A stretch of DNA of 64,000 bases from Streptomyces buecherae (GTDB lineage: Bacteria; Actinomycetota; Actinomycetes; Streptomycetales; Streptomycetaceae): contig NZ_CP060404.1 of the NCBI RefSeq assembly GCF_014295035.1, forward strand, positions 4,744,501 to 4,808,500. Reading direction: 5' to 3'. Positions 57,065 to 64,000 of this stretch are shown piece after piece. Below the pieces are notes generated by a model that was given only the letters and a program-made list of their open reading frames with translations, was not told where the DNA came from and did no database searches. The stretch's first letter is position 1; the number at the start of each line of letters is the position of its first letter. Position numbers and translations under genes: made by a program.

Positions 57065-58176
57065 GCCCGCGACGGTGGAGCGAGGCCGGCGCCGGCGGCC
57101 CCGACGTGGAGCTGTGCACCAGCGTCCGCGACTACGACGAGGCGCTGACCCCGCACGCGACGCCCGGCCGGACGGCCGTGGTGATGACGATGGGCGCGCT
57201 GCACGCGGGCCACGCCTCGCTGATCCGCGCCGCCCGGGCCCGGGTCGGCGACGAGGGCCTGGTCACGGTCACGGTCTTCGTGAACCCGCTCCAGTTCGGC
57301 GCGGGCGAGGACCTCGACCGCTACCCGCGCACGCTGGAGGCCGACCTGGAGCTCGCGGCGGAGGCCGGCGCGGACATCGTCCTCGCGCCGCCCGTGCGCG
57401 ACGTGTACCCGGGCGGCGAGCCCGAGGTGCGCGTCACGGCGGGCCCGATGGGCGAGCGGTACGAGGGGGCGTCGCGCCCCGGCCACTTCGACGGGGTGCT
57501 CACGGTCGTCGCCAAGCTGCTCCACCTCACCCGGCCCGACGTGGCCTTCTTCGGCGAGAAGGACGCGCAGCAACTCGCCGTGATCCGGCGCATGGTCACC
57601 GACCTGAACTTCCCGGTCCGCGTCGTCGGCGTCCCGACCGTGCGCGAGGCGGACGGCCTCGCCCTCTCCAGCCGCAACCGCTACCTCGCGCCCGCCGAGC
57701 GCACCACGGCCCTCGCCCTGTCCAGGGCGCTGTTCGCGGGCCGCGACGCGCTGGCCACCGCGAGTGGCGCGCCCACGCCGGCCGCCGCCACCGACCCCGC
57801 GCCGAGCGCACCGGCGGACGCCCCCGCCGTGGACGTCACCGCGACTGGCGTGGCCACGCCGGACGCGTCCACGGTCGACGCACCCGGGGTGGGCGCGCCG
57901 GCCAGGGCCGTGCTGGCCGACGCCGCGCCGGGCGCCACGGGGACGCCGCTGCCGCGGCTGGTACGGGAGGCGGCGCGGGCCGTGTTGGCGGAGGCGGCCG
58001 ACCACGATCCGCCGCTGGCCCTGGACTACCTGGCCCTGGTGGACCCGGCCGACTTCACCGAGGCCGGCGACGACTTCACGGGTGAGGCCGTGTTGGCGGT
58101 CGCCGCCCGGGTCGGCGCCACCCGCCTCATCGACAACGTCCGCCTGGAGTTCCCGCAGCGGGGAGTCAGACCATGA
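57061..58176 (+). CDS. panC: Pantothenate synthetase
   Basis: The 371-residue enzyme joins pantoate and beta-alanine with ATP to make pantothenate, the precursor of CoA. It has the HIGH-like MGALHAGH at 44-51, VNPLQFGAGEDLDRYPR at 75-90, FFGEKDAQQLAVIRRMVTDL and the KMSKS-like ALSSRNRYL at 201-209. Residues about 232-299 are an Ala/Thr/Pro/Val-rich insert not found in the usual 280-300 residue enzyme, placed at the start of the C-terminal domain. It overlaps the genes on both sides by four bases, so translation of the operon is coupled. Confidence 0.95.
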   Translation: MSPRRWSEAGAGGPDVELCTSVRDYDEALTPHATPGRTAVVMTMGALHAGHASLIRAARARVGDEGLVTVTVFVNPLQFGAGEDLDRYPRTLEADLELAAEAGADIVLAPPVRDVYPGGEPEVRVTAGPMGERYEGASRPGHFDGVLTVVAKLLHLTRPDVAFFGEKDAQQLAVIRRMVTDLNFPVRVVGVPTVREADGLALSSRNRYLAPAERTTALALSRALFAGRDALATASGAPTPAAATDPAPSAPADAPAVDVTATGVATPDASTVDAPGVGAPARAVLADAAPGATGTPLPRLVREAARAVLAEAADHDPPLALDYLALVDPADFTEAGDDFTGEAVLAVAARVGATRLIDNVRLEFPQRGVRP

Positions 58177-60179
58177 CGCGTACGGAACCCATGACGCGTA
58201 CGGAACGCGGCGAGCCCGTCGTGCCCGCGACCACCGGCGAAGCCGGCGCGCCCGGTGGGCCCGTGCCCGGGACCCGCCCGCGGCTGCACGCGCCCGCGCC
58301 CGGGTGGGCGATCGACGCCGACGTGGTGGTCGTCGGCTCCGGCGTGGCCGGCCTGACGGTCGCGCTGCGCTGCGCCGCCGCGGGCGCCTCGGTCACCGTC
58401 GTCACCAAGGCCCGGCTGGACGACGGCTCGACGCGCTGGGCGCAGGGCGGCGTGGCCGCGGCGCTGGGCGAGGGGGACACGCCCGAGCAGCATGAGGCCG
58501 ACACGCTCGTCGCCGGCGCCGGGCTCTGCGACCAGCAGGCCGTGCGCGCCATGGTCACCGAGGGCCCCGGCGCCGTGTACCGCCTGATCGGCACCGGAGC
58601 CCGCTTCGACAGCGACGCCGACACCGGCGAGATCCTGCTCACCCGCGAGGGCGGCCACCACCGCCGCCGCATCGTGCACGCGGGGGGCGACGCGACCGGG
58701 GCGGAGATATCCCGCGCCCTGGTGGACGCCGTGCGCGCGGCGGGCACGCCCGGGGCGGCCGGCACCGCGCCGGCCGGGGGCCGCATCGAGACCATCGAGA
58801 ACGCCCTCGTCCTCGACCTGCTGACCGACGAGGCCGGCCGGGCCGCCGGCGTGACCCTGCACGTCATGGGGGAGGGCCGGCGGGACGGCGTCGGGGCCGT
58901 GCGGGCGCGCGCGGTCGTGTTGGCCACCGGCGGCATGGGCCAGGTCTTCTCGGCCACCACCAACCCGCCCGTCTCCACCGGCGACGGCGTCGCGCTCGCG
59001 CTGCGCGCCGGGGCCGAGGTCTCGGACCTGGAGTTCGTCCAGTTCCACCCGACGGTGCTCTGGCTCGGCCCGGAGGCCGAGGGGCAGCAGCCGCTGGTCT
59101 CCGAGGCGGTGCGCGGCGAGGGCGCGTACCTCGTGGACGACGAGGGCACCCGCTTCATGGTCGGGCAGCACGAGCTGGCGGAGCTGGCGCCGCGCGACAT
59201 CGTCGCCAAGGGCATCATGCGCCGCATGCGCGAACGCGGCACCGACCACGTGTACCTGGACGCCCGGCACTTCGGCGCGGCCATGTGGGAGCAGCGCTTC
59301 CCCACCATCCTCGCCGCGTGCCGCGCGCACGGCATCGACCCGGTGACCGAGCCCATCCCGGTCGCGCCCGCCGCCCACCACGCCAGCGGCGGCGTACGGA
59401 CCGACCTGCGCGGCCGTACGACGGTCGCGGGCCTGTACGCGTGTGGAGAGGTCGCCTGCACGGGCGTCCACGGCGCCAACCGGCTGGCCTCCAACTCGCT
59501 CCTCGAAGGTCTGGTCTTCGCCGAGCGGATGGCCGCCGACATCGCCACGCGGATCGCCGATGCCAGCGCCGCGCCCGGCGCGGCCCCGAGCCGGACCGCC
59601 CCGGCCCCGGCCACCGCGCGCGCCGGCGCGCCGGAGTCCGCCCCCGGCCGCGCCGACGCGCCGGCGGCCACCCCGCTGCTCGCGCCGGAGGCCCGGTTCA
59701 CGGTGCAGCGCGTCATGACGGCGGGCGCCGGTGTGCTGCGCTCGGCGGAGAGCCTGGGCCGGGCCGCCGAGCAGCTCGACCGCCTGCACGAGGACGCCGC
59801 GCGGGCGCTGGAGGCCGACGGCAAGACCGCGGAGCCGGGCGTCGAGACGTGGGAGGCGACCAACCTGTTGCTGGTCGCCCGGGTGCTGGTGGCCGCCGCG
59901 CTGCGGCGCGCCGAGACCCGTGGCTGCCACTGGCGCGAGGACCGCCCGGACCGGGACGACGCCACCTGGGGCCGGCACCTGCTGGTCACCCTGCGCCCGG
60001 ACCGTACCCTCGCGGTCCGCACCACGGCCGGCACGGCCTTCCCGCCCGTCGACTACGGCCCCGGCCGCGCGGCCACCCAGGGCCCGCCCGCAGCCGCGGG
60101 CGCGCCCGCCCCGTCCCCCGCCCCCGCCCCCGCCCCCGCCGACGACGTCAGCACCAACGAGCCCACCCAGGAGTCGTGA
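58173..60179 (+). CDS. nadB: L-aspartate oxidase
   Basis: The 668-residue flavoenzyme oxidises aspartate to iminoaspartate for quinolinate synthesis. It has the FAD loop VVVGSGVAGLTVALRCAAAGASVTVVTK near 50-77, WAQGGVAAALGEGDTPEQHEADT, LATGGMGQVFSATTNPPVSTGDGVALAL, FVQFHPTVL, EAVRGEGAYLVDDEGTRFM, HHASGGVRTDLRGRTTVAGLYACGEVACTGVHGANRLASNSLLEGLVFAERM and the C-terminal CHWREDRPDRDD. Low-complexity inserts lie near 462-510 and at the end. The first codons are a tandem duplication, MTRTEP-MTRTER, giving two start codons 18 bases apart. nadA is not in this operon. Confidence 0.95.
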   Translation: MTRTEPMTRTERGEPVVPATTGEAGAPGGPVPGTRPRLHAPAPGWAIDADVVVVGSGVAGLTVALRCAAAGASVTVVTKARLDDGSTRWAQGGVAAALGEGDTPEQHEADTLVAGAGLCDQQAVRAMVTEGPGAVYRLIGTGARFDSDADTGEILLTREGGHHRRRIVHAGGDATGAEISRALVDAVRAAGTPGAAGTAPAGGRIETIENALVLDLLTDEAGRAAGVTLHVMGEGRRDGVGAVRARAVVLATGGMGQVFSATTNPPVSTGDGVALALRAGAEVSDLEFVQFHPTVLWLGPEAEGQQPLVSEAVRGEGAYLVDDEGTRFMVGQHELAELAPRDIVAKGIMRRMRERGTDHVYLDARHFGAAMWEQRFPTILAACRAHGIDPVTEPIPVAPAAHHASGGVRTDLRGRTTVAGLYACGEVACTGVHGANRLASNSLLEGLVFAERMAADIATRIADASAAPGAAPSRTAPAPATARAGAPESAPGRADAPAATPLLAPEARFTVQRVMTAGAGVLRSAESLGRAAEQLDRLHEDAARALEADGKTAEPGVETWEATNLLLVARVLVAAALRRAETRGCHWREDRPDRDDATWGRHLLVTLRPDRTLAVRTTAGTAFPPVDYGPGRAATQGPPAAAGAPAPSPAPAPAPADDVSTNEPTQES

Positions 60180-60181
60180 CC

Positions 60182-61225
60182 GTGAGCACTCCCGACGACA
60201 ACCCGCGCCCAGTGGACCTCCCGCTGTCGCAGACCGGCGGTTCCGCAGCCGCCGGGGGAGCGGGGGAGACCGGCGGCTGCGGCGACGGCTGCGGCTGCGG
60301 CGGCGCCGACGGCGCGTACGAGCTGGACCCGCTGGAGTGCGGGCTCGACCCGGACCTCGCGGCGCTGCTGGTCGCGGCCGGGCTCGACCCGGTGCAGGTC
60401 GAGGACATCGCGCACGTGGCGATCGAGGAGGACCTCGACCGTGGCGTGGACGTCACCACCGTCGCGACCATCCCCGAGGACGCGGTCGCCACCGGCGACT
60501 TCACGGCCCGCGAGGCGGGCACCGTGGCCGGCCTGCGCATCGCCGAGGCGATCCTGTCGGTGGTGTGCACCGACGCGTTCGAGGTCGAGCGGCACGCCGA
60601 GGACGGCGACCGGGTCGCCCCGGGCGACAAGCTGCTGTCCGTCCGCACCCGCACCCGCGACCTGCTGACCGGCGAGCGCAGCGCGCTCAACCTGCTGTGC
60701 CGGCTGTCCGGCATCGCGACCGCGACCCGCGCCTGGGCCGACGCGCTGGCGGGCACCGGCGCCGCCGTCCGCGACACCCGCAAGACCACCCCCGGCCTGC
60801 GCGCCCTGGAGAAGTACGCGGTCCGCTGCGGCGGCGGCGTCAACCACCGGATGTCCCTGTCGGACGCGGCGCTGATCAAGGACAACCACGTGGTGGCCGC
60901 CGGCGGCGTCGCGGCGGCGTTCACGGCGGTACGGGACGCCTTCCCCGGGCTGCCGATCGAGGTCGAGGTGGACCGCCTCGACCAGATCGAGCCGGTCCTC
61001 GCCGAGGGGGCCGAGCTGATCCTGCTCGACAACTTCACCCCGGAGCAGACCCGCGAGGCGGTCGCCCTGGTCGCCGGCCGGGCCAAGCTGGAGTCCTCCG
61101 GCCGGCTCACGCTGGACAATGCCCGCGCGTACGCGGACACCGGCGTCGACTACCTCGCGGTCGGCGCCCTCACCCACTCGTCGCCCATCCTCGACATCGG
61201 CCTCGACCTGCGAGAGGAGGGCTGA
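60182..61225 (+). CDS. nadC: Quinolinate phosphoribosyltransferase (decarboxylating)
   Basis: The 347-residue enzyme forms nicotinate mononucleotide from quinolinate and PRPP. Typical motifs are EDLDRGVDVTTVATIP, LLTGERSALNLLCRLSGIATATRAW, VRDTRKTTPGLRALEKYAVRCGGGVNHRMSLSDAALIKDNH and the closing LESSGRLTLDNARAYADTGVDYLAVGALTHSSPILDIGLD. The first 60 residues are an extension containing a short cysteine/glycine cluster, GGCGDGCGCGGADG, resembling a metal-binding patch. GTG 60182 has AGGAG nine bases upstream and starts two bases after the nadB stop. Its TGA overlaps the coaX ATG (TGATG). Confidence 0.95.
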   Translation: MSTPDDNPRPVDLPLSQTGGSAAAGGAGETGGCGDGCGCGGADGAYELDPLECGLDPDLAALLVAAGLDPVQVEDIAHVAIEEDLDRGVDVTTVATIPEDAVATGDFTAREAGTVAGLRIAEAILSVVCTDAFEVERHAEDGDRVAPGDKLLSVRTRTRDLLTGERSALNLLCRLSGIATATRAWADALAGTGAAVRDTRKTTPGLRALEKYAVRCGGGVNHRMSLSDAALIKDNHVVAAGGVAAAFTAVRDAFPGLPIEVEVDRLDQIEPVLAEGAELILLDNFTPEQTREAVALVAGRAKLESSGRLTLDNARAYADTGVDYLAVGALTHSSPILDIGLDLREEG

Positions 61226-62022
61226 TGCTGCTCACCATCGACGCCGGCAACACGCACACCGTGCTCGGCCTGTTCGACGGCGAGGAGATCGTCGAGCACT
61301 GGCGCATCTCCACCGACGCCCGCCGCACCGCGGACGAGTTGGCCGTGTTGCTGCACGGCCTGATGGGCATGCACCCGCTGCTCGGCGAGGAGTTGGGCGA
61401 CGGCATCGACGGCATCGCCATCTGTTCCACCGTCCCCTCGGTCCTGCACGAGCTGCGCGAGGTCACCCGCCGCTACTACGGCGACGTGCCGGCCGTGCTG
61501 GTGGAGCCGGGCGTCAAGACCGGCGTGCCGATCCTGATGGACCACCCCAAGGAGGTCGGCGCGGACCGGATCATCAACGCGCTGGCGGCGGTGGAGCTGT
61601 ACGAAGGGCCGTGCGTGGTCGTGGACTTCGGCACGGCGACGACGTTCGACGCGGTCAGCGCGCGCGGCGAGTACGTCGGCGGCGTCATCGCCCCCGGCAT
61701 CGAGATCTCCGTGGAGGCGCTCGGCGTCAAGGGCGCCCAGCTCCGCAAGATCGAACTGGCCCGGCCGCGCAGCGTCATCGGCAAGAACACGGTCGAGGCG
61801 ATGCAGTCCGGCATCCTGTACGGCTTCGCGGGCCAGGTGGACGGCGTCGTCGCGCGCATGGCCCGCGAGTTGGCCGACGACCCCGACGACGTCACGGTCA
61901 TCGCCACCGGCGGCCTGGCGCCGCTGGTCCTCGGCGAGGCGTCGGTCATCGACGAGCACGAACCCTGGCTGACCCTGATAGGGCTGCGCCTGGTGTACGA
62001 GCGCAACGTCTCCCGCACCTGA
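61225..62022 (+). CDS. coaX: Type III pantothenate kinase
   Basis: The 265-residue kinase phosphorylates pantothenate in the first step of CoA synthesis and, unlike CoaA, is not feedback-inhibited. It has the P-loop MLLTIDAGNTHTVLGLFDG at the N-terminus, VVVDFGTATTFDAVSARGEYVGGVIAPGIEISVEAL in the middle and VTVIATGGLAPLVLGE near the end. It overlaps nadC by one base and is the last gene of the panC-nadB-nadC-coaX run, so pantothenate synthesis and its activation are in one operon. Confidence 0.96.
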   Translation: MLLTIDAGNTHTVLGLFDGEEIVEHWRISTDARRTADELAVLLHGLMGMHPLLGEELGDGIDGIAICSTVPSVLHELREVTRRYYGDVPAVLVEPGVKTGVPILMDHPKEVGADRIINALAAVELYEGPCVVVDFGTATTFDAVSARGEYVGGVIAPGIEISVEALGVKGAQLRKIELARPRSVIGKNTVEAMQSGILYGFAGQVDGVVARMARELADDPDDVTVIATGGLAPLVLGEASVIDEHEPWLTLIGLRLVYERNVSRT

Positions 62023-62893
62023 CCTGACCTGAGCGGGGCCTGCCGGTCGGGCGCGCGCGTCGCGCCGCGCGCGCCCGGGCGCATTCCGGATGCGCTTTTC
62101 CCAGCGGTCGCAATGGTCCGGTCCTGGGCGGGCGGCCCGGGCCCACGGTGTGCGTTCTCCGGGCCCGCCCGCGCGGCCCGGGGCCCGCCCGCGCCTCCGG
62201 TTGGGCAGCCTATCGGAACCGCCACCGGGACATATCCTGGCCACGCGCCACGGCACCGCCTCCCGCGCCCGGTACCGGCACTCGGCGAATCGCGCGCGAG
62301 TACCCGCGACTTCGCCGGCTACACGCCGCGTACCCGTACCGAGAATTCCGCTCCCATTGCCGTAGTCCTCACTCGGCCGCTCTCTCCGCGCTGGAAACCG
62401 TGCGCATAAGCGCGATTCAGCGCGACCTTATTCAGATCTGATCGGTGATGACAGATTTTGCAAGCCGCGATTGCACTCTGTGATTGCCAACGGGTTACGA
62501 AACGACTACGCGGCGATAGGCGCACAACGGCGCGCGAAGGCGCGAACTACGGCGTATCACGGGGCGTATCCAGCCATCCGGCCACCCGACGCACCATACG
62601 AACGCCGCCCGCACCCACCGCGCGCGGAACGCGGGCCGCGCCGGCCGCCTCCGCCGTACGGACCCGCCGAGCGAATCGCCGCAGGTGAGACGGGGCGGAG
62701 CGGGCGGTGCGGCGGGGCGTGCGGGGTACGTGCGGGCTGCGTGCGACCCGCGTACCCCGCGCACGGCGGGACCGGCGCGGGCGGGGCGTGCGCGGGCGGG
62801 GCCGGAACGCGGGGAGAGCGGCCATGCGACGGAGGCGCGCCCCGGTATGGCGTACTGAGCGATATTTGTCCGCTTAGCACTTAAAGTCGTGCC
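62023..62893. other. Gene-free region with a less GC-rich island
   Basis: No convincing gene is seen in 870 bases. A segment at about 62390-62530 is much less GC-rich than anything around it. It contains repeated ATTGC words (GCGATTGCACTCTGTGATTGCC), GATCTGATCGGTGATGACAG and a final GGTTACGAAACG. Open frames that begin there turn into arginine/proline-rich translation and are rejected. Candidates are a regulatory RNA, a large operator region or an Lsr2-type silenced patch. The promoter of the next gene lies at the right end. Confidence 0.45.
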
Positions 62894-62894
62894 A
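62882..62894 (+). promoter_or_regulatory. Candidate leaderless promoter of the following gene
   Basis: TAAAGT at 62882-62887 fits a -10 and ends six bases before the ATG at 62894. There is no ribosome site before this ATG. The -35 is unclear. Confidence 0.45.
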
Positions 62895-63808
62895 TGCCCA
62901 CGCCCTATGGATCGCGAGGCGGCATGGCGTTCAGCGCGGACGAGCTGCGCGTGCTGCGACGTGCCCTCGCGCTCGCGCTCGAACCGTCCACCGCCGCCCC
63001 CCAGGACACCCCCACCGCCTCCGGCCCCGCACGCGCCGCCCACGGCGCGGACGGGCATCGGATCCCGTTCGCCCCGGGCCAGCGGGTCGGGCCGGGATCG
63101 GACCGGGACGAGGAGGTACGGGAGTTCCTGCGACTGGCCCAGAGCGTGGACGAGGCGGCGCGGGAGGGCGGCCGGCTCCGCGCCTTCCTGCTGGCCGAAC
63201 TCGACCGCTACCGGGCCGCCCTGCCCGGCACGGCTGTGAGCTACCTGGAGCAACTGGCGGGCGCCGTCGCGGCCGGCTACGTGCCGTGCGCTGCGGACCT
63301 GGTCGCCCTGCGCGCGCTGTGCGCCACCCCGGCGAGCCCAGCCGAGACGCGCCGGCGCACCACCCTGCTGCGCCGCTGCGAGTGGCTAGCCGAGAGGGAG
63401 GTGCGGGCCCGCCGGGTCGCCCTGCCGGGCGGCAGGGCGCCCGCCCCGCCCCCCAACGCCGGCCCGGCCACGGCCCGCCCGCACGCCCCGCACCCGAGGC
63501 GCGGCCAGGCTCCGTGGGTCGCGAGCCCGGGCGTGGGCGACACGCCGGACGGGCCCGCGAACGAGTCCCCCGACAAGGCCCCGGGAAAGTCACCGGACAA
63601 GTCCCCCGGCACGTCCCCTGGCCAACCCCCGGACAAGGCGCCCGGACCGGTCAGGCGGCCCCCCGGCGGGCCCGAGCCGAGCGCGCCGCGCCGCCCGGTA
63701 CCCACGCCGGGCGAGGTCTTCCCGCCCAAGCGCCCCACCGCCGCACCGTCCCCGGCCCCACCCGCCGACGACCGCCTGCCCACCCTGCTGCCGGCCCGCT
63801 CGGCCTGA
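62894..63808 (+). CDS. Hypothetical protein with proline-rich tail
   Basis: The 304-residue product is not recognised. The first third is helical (MAFSADELRVLRRALALALEPS, then REFLRLAQSVDEAAREGGRLRAFLLAELDRYRAALPGTAVSYLEQL). Alternating helices up to about residue 178 (TRRRTTLLRRCEWLAEREVRARR) follow. The last 120 residues are Pro/Gly/Ser/Lys-rich with repeated SPDKxPGK/SPDKSPGT/PPDKAPG units, probably disordered. ATG 62894 fits a leaderless start; ATG 62924 with GAGG upstream is another option. Downstream position of coaX and the next small gene matches a conserved streptomycete neighbourhood in my recollection. Confidence 0.75.
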   Translation: MPTPYGSRGGMAFSADELRVLRRALALALEPSTAAPQDTPTASGPARAAHGADGHRIPFAPGQRVGPGSDRDEEVREFLRLAQSVDEAAREGGRLRAFLLAELDRYRAALPGTAVSYLEQLAGAVAAGYVPCAADLVALRALCATPASPAETRRRTTLLRRCEWLAEREVRARRVALPGGRAPAPPPNAGPATARPHAPHPRRGQAPWVASPGVGDTPDGPANESPDKAPGKSPDKSPGTSPGQPPDKAPGPVRRPPGGPEPSAPRRPVPTPGEVFPPKRPTAAPSPAPPADDRLPTLLPARSA

Positions 63809-63975
63809 CCCGCGCCCCGGCGTACGCCCTGCCCGCGCACCCGGCGGGCCCGCGCGCGGCACCGGCGGCCCGGGCCGCCGGGCGGGGTCCGCGCGCCGGA
63901 TGTGCCGGCCCCTGTCGGGGCGGCCCGGGGGCACCCCGTAACCTGGGGTCCTCAAGCACAGGGAGGCCGACACTC

Positions 63976-64000
63976 ATGGATTACGTCTCCGCGCTGGTCC
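63976..64000 (+). CDS. Start of a further gene, cut by the window end
   Basis: Only eight codons are present (MDYVSALV). GGGAGG lies ten bases upstream of the ATG and the start context is good, so this is a real gene start. The product cannot be identified from the visible part; the hydrophobic turn suggests a membrane helix. Confidence 0.7.

Noticed and set aside
62458..62884. Open frames beginning in the low-GC island (76 and 137 codons)
   Set aside because: Only the first 25-30 codons look protein-like; the rest is Pro/Arg/Gly-rich, and no ribosome site precedes either start.

Overview
The window reads as chromosome from a Streptomyces or a close relative. GC content is very high throughout. 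Start codons are often GTG and occasionally TTG. Several gene sets are typical of the genus: a tipA-type thiopeptide regulator, a rheA/hsp18 pair, a DUF397 / XRE-DUF5753 / ATPase trio with a TTA codon, an orphan nuoD, and the ftsH-fol and panC-nadB-nadC-coaX blocks. No rRNA, tRNA, insertion sequence or CRISPR array was seen.

Bases 1-25,500 form a looser, regulatory part. In order it holds a small membrane protein, an MreB/Mbl-like actin, a DNA polymerase I-like enzyme, and a zinc-starvation ribosomal cluster (S14, L28, L33, L31, a COG0523 protein, then S18) around a probable Zur operator. In that cluster rpsN carries two frameshifts. The DUF397/XRE/ATPase trio and an aldehyde dehydrogenase follow. 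Next come a DinB-family protein, a glyoxalase-like protein, and a PadR regulator with a DrrAB-type exporter that share three copies of one operator. After these are WrbA, a nucleotidyltransferase, a divergent HemC paralogue, rheA/hsp18, DUF2267, a LysE exporter, tipA, a YbjQ protein, and a DedA protein with a long glutamine-rich tail.

Bases 25,500-43,500 are conserved core genome: a ThrE-type exporter, ppa, a D-Ala-D-Ala carboxypeptidase, a metalloprotease, tilS, hpt, ftsH, folE, an esterase, an MprF-like synthase, folP, an NTF2-fold protein, folB, folK and a DUF3180 protein. folE, folP, folB and folK supply consecutive or nearby steps of tetrahydrofolate synthesis. ftsH is closed by a near-perfect terminator before folE.

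Bases 43,500-64,000 hold a betaine/choline-type ABC importer whose second permease is fused to the substrate-binding domain, then a large alanine-rich membrane protein. An operon follows that pairs a MidA/NDUFAF7-like methyltransferase with an orphan NuoD, then a NarL-type two-component system and a DUF5937 ArsR-type regulator. The DUF2520-panC-nadB-nadC-coaX operon comes next; its genes overlap or nearly touch and make precursors of CoA and NAD. The window ends with a proline-rich hypothetical protein and the first codons of a further gene.

The observations most worth following up are the NuoD/methyltransferase pair (with a Tyr-to-Trp change at the presumed quinone site), a TipA that lacks its drug-accepting cysteine, the doubly frameshifted zinc-free S14 gene, the triple PadR operator, and the repeat- or tail-bearing membrane proteins. 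None of these is proven here to be a new system.
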